From JACQFK01 sp964619955 (GTDB taxonomy: Bacteria; Planctomycetota; MHYJ01; JACPRB01), in the NCBI GenBank assembly GCA_964619955.1, contig CAZUJF010000001.1, positions 1 through 64,000 of the forward strand: 64,000 nt of DNA, read 5' to 3'. The position numbers and the translations under genes were made by a program. The notes beneath the pieces were generated by a model. That model ran no database searches, had not been told where the DNA came from, and saw only the letters and a list, made by a program, of their open reading frames with translations. This document shows, piece after piece, positions 42,135 through 51,447 of the stretch (position 1 is the first letter of the stretch; each line of letters begins with the position of its first letter).

Positions 42135-43466
42135 ATGAACAAGATCCTCTCCTGTCTGGTCTTGGCCGGGCTCCTGCTCGCCGCCGCCTGCGACGCGTCC
42201 GTCAACGACGATGACGTCTCCCTCGCCGTCACCACCCGGGCGTCCATCGACTCCTCCCAGGCGGAGGCCAACGGCATTTCGGTCAGCGCGTCGATATCCG
42301 CCGACGGGCGCTACGTCGCCTTCGCCTCCACGGCGCGGAATCTCACGCCGGAAACGGTCACCGGCTCGGGCGACGTCTACCTCCGCGACCTCCAGTCGCG
42401 CACGACGGAGCTCGTCTCCCTGAATCCCAGCGGTGCGGGCGGGAACGGCGCCAGCGGGGCCCCCTCCGTTTCCGCCGACGGGCGTTACGTGGTGTATCAA
42501 TCCTTCGCGACCGACCTGGTCGGCGGCGTGGACGGCAACGGCGCCGCCGACATCTTCCTCCGGGACCGGACGGCCGGGACGACCGAGCGCATCACGACGA
42601 TCAGCGGCAACACCGTCCCCAACGGCGGCAGCACGAACCCTTCGCTCTCCGCGGACGGCGCCTTCATCGTCTTCCAGTCCGTCGCCACCAATCTCGACGG
42701 GGTCACCGACACCAACAGCGCCTCCGACATCTTCATCTGGATCCGCGCCTCGGGCACCATCGAACGCGTGTCCGTGGACTCGACGGGAGACGTGACCGAC
42801 GGCGGCAGCTTCCTCCCCTCGGTCTCCTCCAACGGGCGCTACGTGGCCTTCGAATCCGCGGCCACGGACGTCGTCAGCAACGACCTCAACGGGTTCAAGG
42901 ACGTCTTCGTCCGGGACCGGACGCTGGGCAAGAACGAGCGCGTTTCCGTGGCCAATCCCATCGGCGACGCCAACGAGGAGAGCGGGGCCCCCTCCATCAG
43001 CGCCGACGGACTCAAGGTGGCGTTCGAATCCAAGGCCACGAACCTCTCGACGACGGGGGATTCCGACGTGAACGGGGACTTCGACGTGTACGTCCGCGAC
43101 CGCGGGGCGCTCTCGACCCGGCTCGTCTCCCGGAGCACCAACGGGGCGCAGGGCTTCGGCCCCAGCCGCAAACCGTCCATCTCCGGCGGAGGCACCCGGA
43201 TCGGCTACCAGTCCGACGCCCCCAACCTGGTCAGCGGCGACACGAACGCGGTCGGCGACGTGTTCGTCTTCGACATTCCGTCGCTCGTGACCCAGCGCGC
43301 CTCGGTCCGCACCTTCGGGGTGCAGGCGAGCGATCCCCAGTCGTCGTTCGGCATCTCGCTCGCTTCGGACGGCAAGACCTGCGCGTTCGTTTCGAACGCG
43401 GAGACGATGGTCGACGGGGACACGAACGGCGTGCCCGACGTCTACGTCCGCGGACCTCTTCCGTAG
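42135..43466 (+). CDS. TolB/PD40-type propeller lipoprotein
   Basis: This 443-residue protein has a signal peptide and lipobox LLAAAC. Six or seven repeats follow of the WD40-like PD40 type, each with a phrase such as SVSADGRYVVYQS, LSADGAFIVFQS or SVSSNGRYVAFES and then a DVFVRDRTLG-type strand. Such repeats form TolB-like propellers; the protein lacks the TolB N-terminal domain, so it is not TolB itself. An ATG at 42120 in frame is the alternative start. A strong bidirectional terminator separates it from clpC. Confidence 0.83.
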   Translation: MNKILSCLVLAGLLLAAACDASVNDDDVSLAVTTRASIDSSQAEANGISVSASISADGRYVAFASTARNLTPETVTGSGDVYLRDLQSRTTELVSLNPSGAGGNGASGAPSVSADGRYVVYQSFATDLVGGVDGNGAADIFLRDRTAGTTERITTISGNTVPNGGSTNPSLSADGAFIVFQSVATNLDGVTDTNSASDIFIWIRASGTIERVSVDSTGDVTDGGSFLPSVSSNGRYVAFESAATDVVSNDLNGFKDVFVRDRTLGKNERVSVANPIGDANEESGAPSISADGLKVAFESKATNLSTTGDSDVNGDFDVYVRDRGALSTRLVSRSTNGAQGFGPSRKPSISGGGTRIGYQSDAPNLVSGDTNAVGDVFVFDIPSLVTQRASVRTFGVQASDPQSSFGISLASDGKTCAFVSNAETMVDGDTNGVPDVYVRGPLP

Positions 43467-43480
43467 GCCTGACGGGAACG

Positions 43481-43524
43481 AAAAACCCCCGTTGCGGCGG
43501 CCGCCGCAACGGGGGTTTCTTTTT
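43481..43524. terminator. Bidirectional intrinsic terminator
   Basis: AAACCCCCGTTGCGGCGG and CCGCCGCAACGGGGGTTT form a near-perfect 18-bp stem, with AAAAA on the left and TCTTTTT on the right. It can end both the TolB-like gene and clpC. Confidence 0.93.
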
Positions 43525-43534
43525 CGGCTGAGGT

Positions 43535-46036
43535 CTACTTCTTGGAGTCGCCCGCCGGGACTTCCTTCTTCTCGTCCCCCGCCGGCGGGGGAGTCGCGTC
43601 CTTCGGCTGGAAGAAGAGGTGTTTGTCCTTCAGGCTGATGTCGATGTGCTTCGCATCCTTGAATTCGCCGCGCAAGAGGCCCTCGGACAGGGGGTCCTCG
43701 ACGAGCCGCTCGATCGCGCGCTTCAGGGGCCGCGCGCCGAAGTCCGGATTGAAGCCCTGGTCGATCAGGTAGTCGAGCGCCTCCGCCGTCAGGGCGATCT
43801 TCACGCCCTTCTTCTGCACGCGCGCCTCGACGGCCTTCATCTCCAGGTGGATGATGGATTCGAGGTCCTTCCGGATGAGCGGGCGGAAGACGATGATGTC
43901 GTCGAGGCGGTTGATGAACTCCGGCCGGAAGTGTTTTTCCACCTCCTTGGAGAGCAGGTCCTTCATCGCCGTATAGCTGCCGTCCGTGGACACCTTCTTG
44001 AAGCCGAGCGTCGTCTGGTTCTTGAGCAGCTCGGCCCCGATGTTCGAGGTCATGATCAGGATCGTGTTCTTGAAGTCGATGTTCCGCCCGAAGCTGTCCG
44101 TCAGGCGGCCCTCTTCGAGGATCTGGAGGAGCATGTTGAAGACGTCGCCGTGCGCCTTCTCGATCTCGTCGAAGAGCACCACGGCGTAGGGCTTGCGGCG
44201 GATCTTCTCCGTCAGCAGGCCGCCCTCCTCGTAACCCACGTAGCCCGGAGGGGCGCCGATGAGCCGGGAGACGTTGTGCTTCTCCATGTACTCGGACATG
44301 TCGATCGTGATGAGCGTGTTCTCCTCGCCGAACATGATCTTGGCGAGCGCCTTGGCCATCAGCGTCTTGCCGACGCCGGTGGGGCCCAGGAAGATGAACG
44401 AGCCGATGGGGCGCCGCGGATCCTTCAGGCCGGCGCGCGAACGCCGGATCGCGCGCGACACCGCGGTCACGGCCTCGCTCTGGCTCACCACGAGCTTGTG
44501 CAGTTCGTCTTCGAGGTGCAGGAGGCGCTCCGCCTCCTTCTTCTCGATGCGCGTGAGGGGGATGCCCGTCATCATGGAGACGGTCTGCGCGATGACCTCG
44601 GCGTCGACGACCCCGTCGAACTCCTTGTTCTGGTCGCGCCACTCCGCCATGACCTTTTCTTTGTTCTTCTTGAGCTGCATCGCCTTGTCGCGCATCTGCG
44701 CGGCGCGCTCGAATTCCTGGAGGGAGATGGCCTCGTCCTTCTCCTTCTCGAGCTTTTTGATCTCGTCCTCGAGCTCCTTGATGTTGGGGGGCGAGACCAT
44801 GGACTGCAGCCGCACCCGGGCGCCCGCCTCGTCCATCACGTCGATGGCCTTGTCCGGCAGGAAGCGTCCGTTGATGTAGCGCGTGGAGAGGTCGACGCAG
44901 CCCTCGAGGGCCTCGTCGGTGTAGCGCACCCGGTGATGGGCCTCGTATTTGTCGCGAAGGCCCTTCAGGATCTCGATGGACTCGTCGCGGCCCGGGGGCT
45001 CGACGACGATCGTCTGGAAGCGGCGCTCGAGGGCGCCGTCCTTTTCGATGTGCTTGCGGTACTCGTCCAGCGTGGTGGCGCCGATGCACTGGATTTCGCC
45101 GCGGGACAGCGACGGCTTGAGGACGTTCGCCGCGTCGATCGCGCCTTCCGCGCCGCCCGCGCCGACCAGCGTGTGCAGCTCGTCGATGAAGAGGATGATG
45201 TTCTTGGCGCGGCGGACCTCGTTCATGACCGCCTTGATGCGCTCCTCGAACTGGCCGCGGTACTTGGTGCCGGCGACCATGAGGGCGAGGTCCAGCACGA
45301 CGAGGCGCTTTTCCTTCAGCACCTCGGGGACGTTGCCGTTGATGATGTCCTGCGCCAGGCCCTCGACCACCGCGGTCTTGCCGACGCCGGGCTCCCCGAG
45401 CAGCACCGGGTTGTTCTTGGTGCGGCGGGAGAGGATCTGCATGACCCGCTCGATCTCCTTGCGGCGGCCGATGACGGGGTCGAGCTTGCGGTCGCGCGCG
45501 AGCTCCATGAGGTCGCGGCCGAAGGCGTCGAGCGCCGGCGTCTTGGACTTGGAGGTCTTCTGGTTGAGCTTGTCCTCGACGTCCTGCTGGCCGACGTCGG
45601 CCCCGAGGACTTCCATGACCATGTCGCGGACGTCGTCGAGCTTCAGGCCGAGATTGGTGAGGACCTGGGCGGCGATGCCCTCGTTCTCCTTCAGGAGGCC
45701 GAGCAGCAGGTGCTCGGTGCCGATCACGTCGTGGCCGAGGCCGCTGGCCGCCTCGCCGGCGAGTTCGATGACGCGTTTGGCGCGGGGGGAGAAGGGGAGC
45801 TGGCCCAGGGTCACGGTGGGGGAGGTCGAGGGCGTGATGAGCTTCTCGATCTCCTGCCGGATGCGTTTGAGGTCGACGTTGAGGTTCTTGAGGACCTTCG
45901 CCGCGACCCCGCCGCCTTCCTGGATGATGCCCAGGAGGATGTGCTCGGTGCCGATGAACTCGCTGTTGAGGCGCTGGGCCTCCTGCCGCGCGAGGCTCAT
46001 CACCTTGCGGGCGCGCTCGGTGAACTTCTCGAACAT
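43535..46036 (-). CDS. clpC: ATP-dependent Clp protease ATPase subunit ClpC
   Basis: ClpC is an AAA+ unfoldase that feeds substrates to ClpP and controls proteolysis under stress. The 833 residues have two N-domain repeats (FIGTEHILLGIIQE and VIGTEHLLLGLLKE), the first ATPase with GEPGVGKTAVVEGLAQ, and a UVR/middle domain (ISLQEFERAAQMRDKAMQL). The second ATPase has GPTGVGKTLMAKALA, and the variable Pro/Lys tail ends in GDSKK. The UVR domain separates it from ClpA. clpP and mcsA/mcsB are not in the window. The ATG has a GGGGGA site inside a small hairpin (46041-46059) and a leader of about 95 bases. Confidence 0.97.
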   Translation of the reverse strand: MFEKFTERARKVMSLARQEAQRLNSEFIGTEHILLGIIQEGGGVAAKVLKNLNVDLKRIRQEIEKLITPSTSPTVTLGQLPFSPRAKRVIELAGEAASGLGHDVIGTEHLLLGLLKENEGIAAQVLTNLGLKLDDVRDMVMEVLGADVGQQDVEDKLNQKTSKSKTPALDAFGRDLMELARDRKLDPVIGRRKEIERVMQILSRRTKNNPVLLGEPGVGKTAVVEGLAQDIINGNVPEVLKEKRLVVLDLALMVAGTKYRGQFEERIKAVMNEVRRAKNIILFIDELHTLVGAGGAEGAIDAANVLKPSLSRGEIQCIGATTLDEYRKHIEKDGALERRFQTIVVEPPGRDESIEILKGLRDKYEAHHRVRYTDEALEGCVDLSTRYINGRFLPDKAIDVMDEAGARVRLQSMVSPPNIKELEDEIKKLEKEKDEAISLQEFERAAQMRDKAMQLKKNKEKVMAEWRDQNKEFDGVVDAEVIAQTVSMMTGIPLTRIEKKEAERLLHLEDELHKLVVSQSEAVTAVSRAIRRSRAGLKDPRRPIGSFIFLGPTGVGKTLMAKALAKIMFGEENTLITIDMSEYMEKHNVSRLIGAPPGYVGYEEGGLLTEKIRRKPYAVVLFDEIEKAHGDVFNMLLQILEEGRLTDSFGRNIDFKNTILIMTSNIGAELLKNQTTLGFKKVSTDGSYTAMKDLLSKEVEKHFRPEFINRLDDIIVFRPLIRKDLESIIHLEMKAVEARVQKKGVKIALTAEALDYLIDQGFNPDFGARPLKRAIERLVEDPLSEGLLRGEFKDAKHIDISLKDKHLFFQPKDATPPPAGDEKKEVPAGDSKK

Positions 46037-46040
46037 GGGT

Positions 46041-46059
46041 CCCCCTTAGGCTCGGGGGG
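46041..46059 (-). promoter_or_regulatory. Hairpin covering the clpC ribosome site
   Basis: In the mRNA, CCCCC(C) at 46059-46054 can pair with GGGGG at 46045-46041, which is the ribosome site 4-5 bases before AUG. The loop has 8 bases. A larger GGAGGGCC/GGCCCTCC stem lies further upstream in the leader. This could limit translation until heat or unfolding opens it. Confidence 0.4.
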
Positions 46060-46135
46060 TCGCGGACGGCACGGAGGGCCCTATCTGGGACCCCTCTCCG
46101 AACCGAACCGGCCCTCCTGGAAGCGTGGTGTACGG

Positions 46136-46165
46136 ACTATATCACGGTCCGTCCGCGACGGTCAA
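46136..46165 (-). promoter_or_regulatory. clpC promoter
   Basis: TTGACC (46165-46160), 18 bases, TATAGT (46141-46136) on the minus strand. Another TTGACC lies about 14 bases further upstream. No CIRCE element is visible. Confidence 0.7.
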
Positions 46166-46252
46166 ACAATGCGGTCAATCCTTTGACGCGCCAGGGCCCC
46201 GCCGTATTCCGCATCCCGATTTTCCGGCTGAACCCGGACGGGTTCCGGCCGT

Positions 46253-46282
46253 TTGTCTGCTCAGGCCCCGATTTGATAGAGT
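46253..46282 (+). promoter_or_regulatory. Promoter of the two-span membrane protein gene
   Basis: TTGTCT (46253-46258), 18 bases, TAGAGT (46277-46282), 6 bases to the ATG at 46289; probably leaderless. Confidence 0.5.
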
Positions 46283-46288
46283 GAGCCC

Positions 46289-47437
46289 ATGGACAACCAG
46301 CTTCCGAACCCGTTCCGGCAGCAGACGGAAGGCCCGAAGCGCAAGCCGATGCCCGGGGTCAGCCAGAGGGAATGGACCCGGCTCTACGCGATGGCCGTCG
46401 TGTTCATGATCTGCGTCGGCGGGGCGATCTATGCGAAGAAGTCCATGGATGCCCTGAAGAAGAAGGAGGAGGCGCTGCCGGCGGGGCAGGTCGAATACTC
46501 CATCGAGGGCATGGGGAAGAAGCCGGAGGCGCCGCAGGCGGCGCCGGACAAGCCGGCGCCCCAGGATCCCGCCAAACCCAAAGTCGAGATCCCGATTCCT
46601 CCGCTGCCCAAGGACGGGGCCGTGAACCTGAAGGAACTGGCCGCCCCCTTCCGCGACGGCCGGGAAAAGCCGGTCAAGGAGACCCCCGAATTCATCCAGA
46701 TGATGAACGTCGTCCTCAACGCGGTCACGCCCGAGGACATGGCGAAGCGGGTGAGCCCCGGCCTGAGCACCGAGGCCGTCTATCGCGAGCCTCAGAAACA
46801 CCGCGGCGACGTGCTCCGGGTCTACGGCCGGCTGATCTACATCTACACCGAGCGCATGGAGACCACGACGCCCAACAACATCGAGTACGTCTACCTCGCC
46901 GTCATGCAGGAGTACCCGAAGAACCGGACGGTTTACTTCTACCTGCCGGAGAAGCCCAAGGATCCCGCGACGGGGAAGCCCCTGGAGTTCAAGACGCACG
47001 TCTGGAAGGGGCAGACGATCTACGACGACTGGGTGGAGATCGAGGGCGTCTTCCTGAGGACCTTCGATTACGCCGGGCAGAAGGCCACGGAGGACCAGCA
47101 GGGCGACACGCTGGTGAAGTCCCTCATGCTCATGGTGAAGAATCTCCGCATCGTCGAGAAGCCGAAGATGAAGAACACCCGCGAGGGCTTCATCACGGTC
47201 ATCAGCGTGGGGGCGGCGATCGTCGTCGCCATCGTGCTCGTGGCGGGGATCATGTCCAAGCGCTACGGCAACTCCAGCATCCGCATGAAGATATTCGCGG
47301 TGCGCCGCGACAAGGCGAAACTGGAGGGGAAGGACGTCTTCGGACGGAAGCCGCCCGAGGCTCCCGCCCCCGAAGCCCCCAAGGCCGAGGGGGGGACGGC
47401 GCCGCCGGCGCCTCCGCCGGAAGCGCCGAAGGCCTGA
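46289..47437 (+). CDS. Two-span membrane protein, unknown function
   Basis: This 382-residue protein has a membrane segment near residues 32-48 (YAMAVVFMICVGGAIYA), a Pro/Lys-rich linker and a soluble domain. That domain contains LRVYGRLIYIYTERM and a mixed beta region (TIYDDWVEIEGVFLRTFDY). A second membrane segment VISVGAAIVVAIVLVAGIM leads to a Pro/Ala tail. No named family is recognised; the central GRLI...VEIEGVFLR part looks like an OB-type beta fold. It ends 15 bases before the M48 protease gene and is probably in one operon with it. Confidence 0.7.
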   Translation: MDNQLPNPFRQQTEGPKRKPMPGVSQREWTRLYAMAVVFMICVGGAIYAKKSMDALKKKEEALPAGQVEYSIEGMGKKPEAPQAAPDKPAPQDPAKPKVEIPIPPLPKDGAVNLKELAAPFRDGREKPVKETPEFIQMMNVVLNAVTPEDMAKRVSPGLSTEAVYREPQKHRGDVLRVYGRLIYIYTERMETTTPNNIEYVYLAVMQEYPKNRTVYFYLPEKPKDPATGKPLEFKTHVWKGQTIYDDWVEIEGVFLRTFDYAGQKATEDQQGDTLVKSLMLMVKNLRIVEKPKMKNTREGFITVISVGAAIVVAIVLVAGIMSKRYGNSSIRMKIFAVRRDKAKLEGKDVFGRKPPEAPAPEAPKAEGGTAPPAPPPEAPKA

Positions 47438-47452
47438 CGCGGGGAGGATCCC

Positions 47453-48967
47453 TTGGGGGCCCCGTTCGTCACGCTCTTCGGTTTGCTGCTCCTGCTGTCG
47501 TACCCCACGGGGGTGGAGCCGCTCCGCTTTGCGGGGGGAGCCGCGGCGCCTGCGGCCGCCCTGGGAGTCGTCCTCGTCTTCGGGATCCTGTGCCGCCGGA
47601 CGGCCGCCGCGCGCCCCGGATTCGTCGGCCGCTCGGTCCTGCAGATCCTCGCCGTCCTGCTCTACGGCCTCCTGGTGTTCGTCTTCCACTGGCCGCTCTG
47701 GACCTGGTGGCCGTGGGTGGAGGCCTCCCCGCTGCTGCAGACGCTGCTGGGGCTGGCGCCGCTCTACGCCCTCCTGGGGATCCAGGGCGTGACGCTCCTG
47801 CCGCAGGGACGCCGGGGGTTTGCGTTCCGCGCGTTCCTGGGGCTGGCCTTCCTTCCGCTGCTCGGCATCCTGCTCCTCCAGGAAATCCTCGAACGCATCA
47901 CGGTGTTCCGGGAGGCGCTGTTTCTCCTCCCCTCGCTGGGCGGGGCGGCCGTTCTCGGGACGCTTCTGCCCGCCTCCTTCCTGCTTCCGCGGCTGCTGCG
48001 CTTCGTCTTCGCCGCCCGGCCGGTGCCGGCCGGGGAACTCCGGGACCGGCTGGAGTCCCGCTGCCGGGCCATGGGTTTCCCGCCTGCAGGCCTGTACGTC
48101 ATCGCGTCCGGCGCGACGGCGAACGCGTTCGTCGCGGGCCTGCTCGCGAGGCGCCGCCCCGTGTTCTTCACCGGGAGCCTGCTGCAGGGGATGACGCCTG
48201 AAGAGGTCGAGGCCGTGCTGGCGCACGAAGTCACGCATGCGCAGCGCCGCCATCTCGAGGTCTATCTGATGCTGGCGCTCTCCTTCGGCGTGCTGTCCGG
48301 CGGGCTCTACCAGGCCTTGCAGTCCCAGCCGGGCTGGATGGTCCTGGCGGGGATGCTGACGGCCGCCTTTATTTTCTGGGTGGGCCTCTTCAGCTTTCTC
48401 TCGCGGGGATTCGAAAGCGAGGCCGACCTGGGGGCCGCGAAGGGCCCCGGCGGATATCCCGGCTCGCCCGAGATGGTCCGCGCCCTGCTGCGGGTGGGGG
48501 AGCTGAACGGGAGCCCGCCCGAGGCGGGCTCCCTGCGGCACTTCAGCATCGCGCGCCGGGTGGCGATCCTGCAGGAGGCGTACGACTTTCCGGGCCACGG
48601 GGAGGAATTCGAACGGACCTGCCGCCGGCGGCGCGGGGCGATCGCGGTCGGATTCGGCGTCTGTCTGCTCCTGGCGTTCGGGATGGCGCTGGAGGAGGCC
48701 CGCGGGATCCCGGACCGGATTCCCCTGCTCCAGGGGATCCGGACGGCGGAGCGCGGACGGGAACTCCTGGAGGCGTCGCAGCACGAGGAGGCCCTGAAGT
48801 GCCTCCGGGGAGCCGTGGCGGCGGGGGTGGAGGACGCCACGCTCTGGCTCTGGATCGCCCGGGCGGAGCAGGCGCTGGGACGGGAGTCCGCCGCGCGCGA
48901 CGCCCGCGCGCAGGCCCGGCGGCGGGGTCTGATCGACCCCCGAGACCGCCTCGAGGACCGGCGATAA
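47453..48967 (+). CDS. M48-family membrane metalloprotease
   Basis: This 504-residue zinc protease relates to HtpX and Ste24. About six hydrophobic segments precede the catalytic domain. HEVTH (in VLAHEVTHAQRRHLE) supplies two zinc histidines and the catalytic Glu; the third ligand is probably the Glu in FESEADLGA. A C-terminal membrane span and a short TPR-like region (LLEASQHEEALKCLRGAV) follow. The start is TTG with GGGGAGGA at a normal distance. HtpX-like enzymes act in membrane-protein quality control; the substrate here is unknown. Confidence 0.88.
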   Translation: MGAPFVTLFGLLLLLSYPTGVEPLRFAGGAAAPAAALGVVLVFGILCRRTAAARPGFVGRSVLQILAVLLYGLLVFVFHWPLWTWWPWVEASPLLQTLLGLAPLYALLGIQGVTLLPQGRRGFAFRAFLGLAFLPLLGILLLQEILERITVFREALFLLPSLGGAAVLGTLLPASFLLPRLLRFVFAARPVPAGELRDRLESRCRAMGFPPAGLYVIASGATANAFVAGLLARRRPVFFTGSLLQGMTPEEVEAVLAHEVTHAQRRHLEVYLMLALSFGVLSGGLYQALQSQPGWMVLAGMLTAAFIFWVGLFSFLSRGFESEADLGAAKGPGGYPGSPEMVRALLRVGELNGSPPEAGSLRHFSIARRVAILQEAYDFPGHGEEFERTCRRRRGAIAVGFGVCLLLAFGMALEEARGIPDRIPLLQGIRTAERGRELLEASQHEEALKCLRGAVAAGVEDATLWLWIARAEQALGRESAARDARAQARRRGLIDPRDRLEDRR

Positions 48968-49005
48968 AAAAGCCCCCCGGAAAACCTCTCGGTTCTCCGG
49001 GGGGC
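48966..49005 (-). terminator. Terminator of pnp
   Basis: On the minus strand GCCCCCCGGA pairs with TCCGGGGGGC, with AACC/GGTT inside, followed by six T (48971-48966). The T run overlaps the TAA stop of the convergent M48 gene. Confidence 0.88.
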
Positions 49006-49025
49006 GTTGGACTCAATCGAGCCGC

Positions 49026-51293
49026 TTAGCGCCGGAAAGGGGGCGGGCCTCCGGGGCGCGGGCCGCCGGGTCCGGGCGGACGGGAGTCGCGGAAGCGCTG
49101 CTGGCCGCCGGGGCCGCCTGCAGGAGGGCCTCCCGCGGGCGCCGCGCCGGGATTCAGGGGGCCGAGCTGGGGCAGGTTCTTCTCCTGCCGGGCCACCTTG
49201 ATCGAGAAGCGGTTGCGGCCCTGGGGATCGGCGCTGATCATCTTGACGTCGACGTCCATGCCGATCTTGAGGTAGTCCTCGACGCGGATGCCGCGCGCCT
49301 CGGTGATTTCGGAGACGTGCACCAGGCCGTCCTGGCCCGTGCCGGCGAGTTCGCAGAACGCGCCGAAGTCCTTGAGGCTGACCACCGTGGCGGCGTAGAT
49401 CTTGCCGACCTCCAGCTCCTGGGTCATCCCCTGGATGATCGCCTTGCACTGCTCGAGGGCCTCCTTGTTCTTGGAGGCCAGCAGGACCTCGCCGGAATCG
49501 TCGGAGTTGATCTCGATGATGCAGCCGGTGCGGGCCTCGAGCTCCCGGATCGTCTTGCCGCCGGGCCCGATGAGCAGGCCGATCTTGTCGGACGGGATCT
49601 TGATGCGCACGAGGCGCGGCGCGTGGGCGGAAAGTTCGCCGCGCGGCGCGGCGATGGCGTCCTTCATCGTCTTGAGGATGCTGAGGCGGCCTTCCTTCGC
49701 CTGCGCGAGGGCGGCGCGGGTGATCTCCATCGAGATGCCCGCCGCCTTGAGGTCCATCTGGAGGGCCGTGATGCCGGCCTCGGTGCCGGCGACCTTGAAG
49801 TCCATGTCGCCGTGGGCGTCCTCGGAGCCGAGGATGTCGGTCAGGATCGCGACCTTGCCCTTCTCCTGGACCAGGCCCATCGCGATGCCCGCGACGGGCG
49901 CCTTGATCGGGACGCCGGCGTCCATGAGCGCGAGCACGCCGCCGCAGACGCTGGCCATCGACGAGGATCCGTTGGACTCGAGGATGTCGCTGATGATCCG
50001 GACCGTGTACGGGAAGTCCTGCTCGCTGGGCATGACCGCCTCGATGGCGCGCTCCGCGAGGGCGCCGTGGCCGATCTCGCGGCGGCCGGGGCCGCGGATG
50101 GGCTTCACCTCCCCGACGGAGAAGTTGGGGAAGTTGTAGTTGAGCATGAAGCGCATCGAATACTCTTCGTCGAGGCCCTCGACGATCTGCTCGTCCTTGG
50201 AGGTTCCGAGGGTGGCGGAGACGATGGCCTGGGTCTCCCCGCGCGTGAAGAGCGCGCTGCCGTGGCAGCGGGGCAGCATGGAGAGTTCGATGGAGATCGG
50301 GCGGATGTCGCGGAGCGTCCGGCCGTCGGCGCGCACGTTTTCGAGCACGTAGCCGCGGACGAGTTCGTCCATGACGCGGTCGTAGGCGCGGACGACGTCC
50401 ACCTTGGTCGCCGAGCCGGGTTTCACCGCGCCCGAGGCGTCCTTCGGCATCATCGCGTCGAAGACCTTCTTCTTGAGGTCGCTGAAGGCCTGGTTGCGTT
50501 CGCGCTTGATCTTGATGAAGAAGGCCTTCTTCAGATCCTCGCTGAACTGGGCCTTGATCTTCTGCGCGACGGCCTCGGGGAAGGGCAGGGTCTCGACCTT
50601 GCCAAGGGGGCGTCCCGCGAGCTCCTTGAGCTTGAGCTGCGCCTCGATGAGCGCCTGGATCGGCTTCATCGCCGCCTCGAAGGCGCCGAGCATCTCGTCC
50701 TCGCTCACCTGGCGGGCGCCGGCCTCGACCATGATGATGCCGTCCTTGGTGCCGCTGATCACGAGGTCGAGGCTGCTCTCCTTGATCTGCGCCAGGCTGG
50801 GGCAGATGACGTACTTTCCGTCGAGCAGGCCGATGCGGACGGAGCCGACCGGGCCCTGGAAGGGCAGGTCGCTGACGACCAGCGCCGCGGACGCGCTGTT
50901 CATGCCGACGATGTCCGGATCGTTGACCTGGTCGGCCGAGTACACGCTCAGCTGGACCTGCACGTCCATGAAGTAACCGTCCGGCCAAAGGGGGCGGAGG
51001 GGGCGGTCGGTCAGGCGCGCGGTGAGGATCTCCTTCGTGGTGGGGCGGCCTTCGCGCTTGATGAAGCCGCCGGGAAAGCGGCCCGCGGCCGCCATCTTCT
51101 CGCGGTAGTCGATCGTGAGGGGGAAGAAGTCGGTGCCTTCGCGGGCGGGACCCGCGACGGACGCCGCGAGGACCATGGTGTCCCCGAGCCGTCCCATGCA
51201 GGCGCCGTTGGCCTGCTTCGCGAGCCATCCGGACTCGAAGATGAATTTCCGGCCGTCGCCGAGATCGGCCTCAACGCGGTGCGCCTTGGACAT
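49026..51293 (-). CDS. pnp: Polynucleotide phosphorylase
   Basis: PNPase degrades RNA 3' to 5' by phosphorolysis, often in the degradosome. The 755 residues contain two RNase PH domains (GREGTDFFPLTIDYREK-type start; second with MPRCHGSALFTRGETQA), a KH domain (IGLLIGPGGKTIREL) and an S1 domain (EVGKIYAATVVSLKDFGAF). A Gly/Pro/Arg-rich tail (GGPPAGGPGGQQRF) may bind RNA or partners. The ATG at 51293 has GGGAGG upstream; an in-frame upstream extension lacks support. The gene is downstream of rpsO, as in many bacteria, with a terminator and a long leader hairpin in between. Confidence 0.97.
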   Translation of the reverse strand: MSKAHRVEADLGDGRKFIFESGWLAKQANGACMGRLGDTMVLAASVAGPAREGTDFFPLTIDYREKMAAAGRFPGGFIKREGRPTTKEILTARLTDRPLRPLWPDGYFMDVQVQLSVYSADQVNDPDIVGMNSASAALVVSDLPFQGPVGSVRIGLLDGKYVICPSLAQIKESSLDLVISGTKDGIIMVEAGARQVSEDEMLGAFEAAMKPIQALIEAQLKLKELAGRPLGKVETLPFPEAVAQKIKAQFSEDLKKAFFIKIKRERNQAFSDLKKKVFDAMMPKDASGAVKPGSATKVDVVRAYDRVMDELVRGYVLENVRADGRTLRDIRPISIELSMLPRCHGSALFTRGETQAIVSATLGTSKDEQIVEGLDEEYSMRFMLNYNFPNFSVGEVKPIRGPGRREIGHGALAERAIEAVMPSEQDFPYTVRIISDILESNGSSSMASVCGGVLALMDAGVPIKAPVAGIAMGLVQEKGKVAILTDILGSEDAHGDMDFKVAGTEAGITALQMDLKAAGISMEITRAALAQAKEGRLSILKTMKDAIAAPRGELSAHAPRLVRIKIPSDKIGLLIGPGGKTIRELEARTGCIIEINSDDSGEVLLASKNKEALEQCKAIIQGMTQELEVGKIYAATVVSLKDFGAFCELAGTGQDGLVHVSEITEARGIRVEDYLKIGMDVDVKMISADPQGRNRFSIKVARQEKNLPQLGPLNPGAAPAGGPPAGGPGGQQRFRDSRPPGPGGPRPGGPPPFRR

Positions 51294-51312
51294 GCAGCCT
51301 CCCTGAAAACGA

Positions 51313-51437
51313 GGCGACACTCCGGAAGGCGTTCCTCAAGGCTGGACCGACGAAAGGCGGAAGCTCCGCGCGCCGCTGTCGCGGCGGCGGGGCTATCGTC
51401 TTTCGTCCGGCATTCCTCTTGGGTCCTTCGGAGTGCG
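51313..51437 (-). promoter_or_regulatory. Long hairpin in the pnp leader
   Basis: Outer arms GGCGACACTCCGGAAGG (51313-51329) and CCTTCGGAGTGCGCC (51423-51437) form 15 pairs with two bulges. Next CAAG/CTTG (51337-51340, 51418-51421) pair, then GACGAAAG/CTTTCGTC (51349-51356, 51400-51407). Two small hairpins sit at the tip (one CGCCGC-TGTC-GCGGCG). In E. coli a comparable pnp leader stem is cut by RNase III and mediates autocontrol by PNPase. Confidence 0.7.
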
Positions 51438-51447
51438 CCGCTCAAAT

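Noticed and set aside
42135..43466. Call as TolB of the Tol-Pal system
   Set aside because: It has a lipobox and PD40 repeats but no TolB N-terminal domain, and no tolA, tolQ, tolR or pal gene is adjacent.
43619..46186. 855-codon plus-strand frame opposite clpC
   Set aside because: Antisense shadow, Asp/Leu/Val-rich with no recognisable motif.
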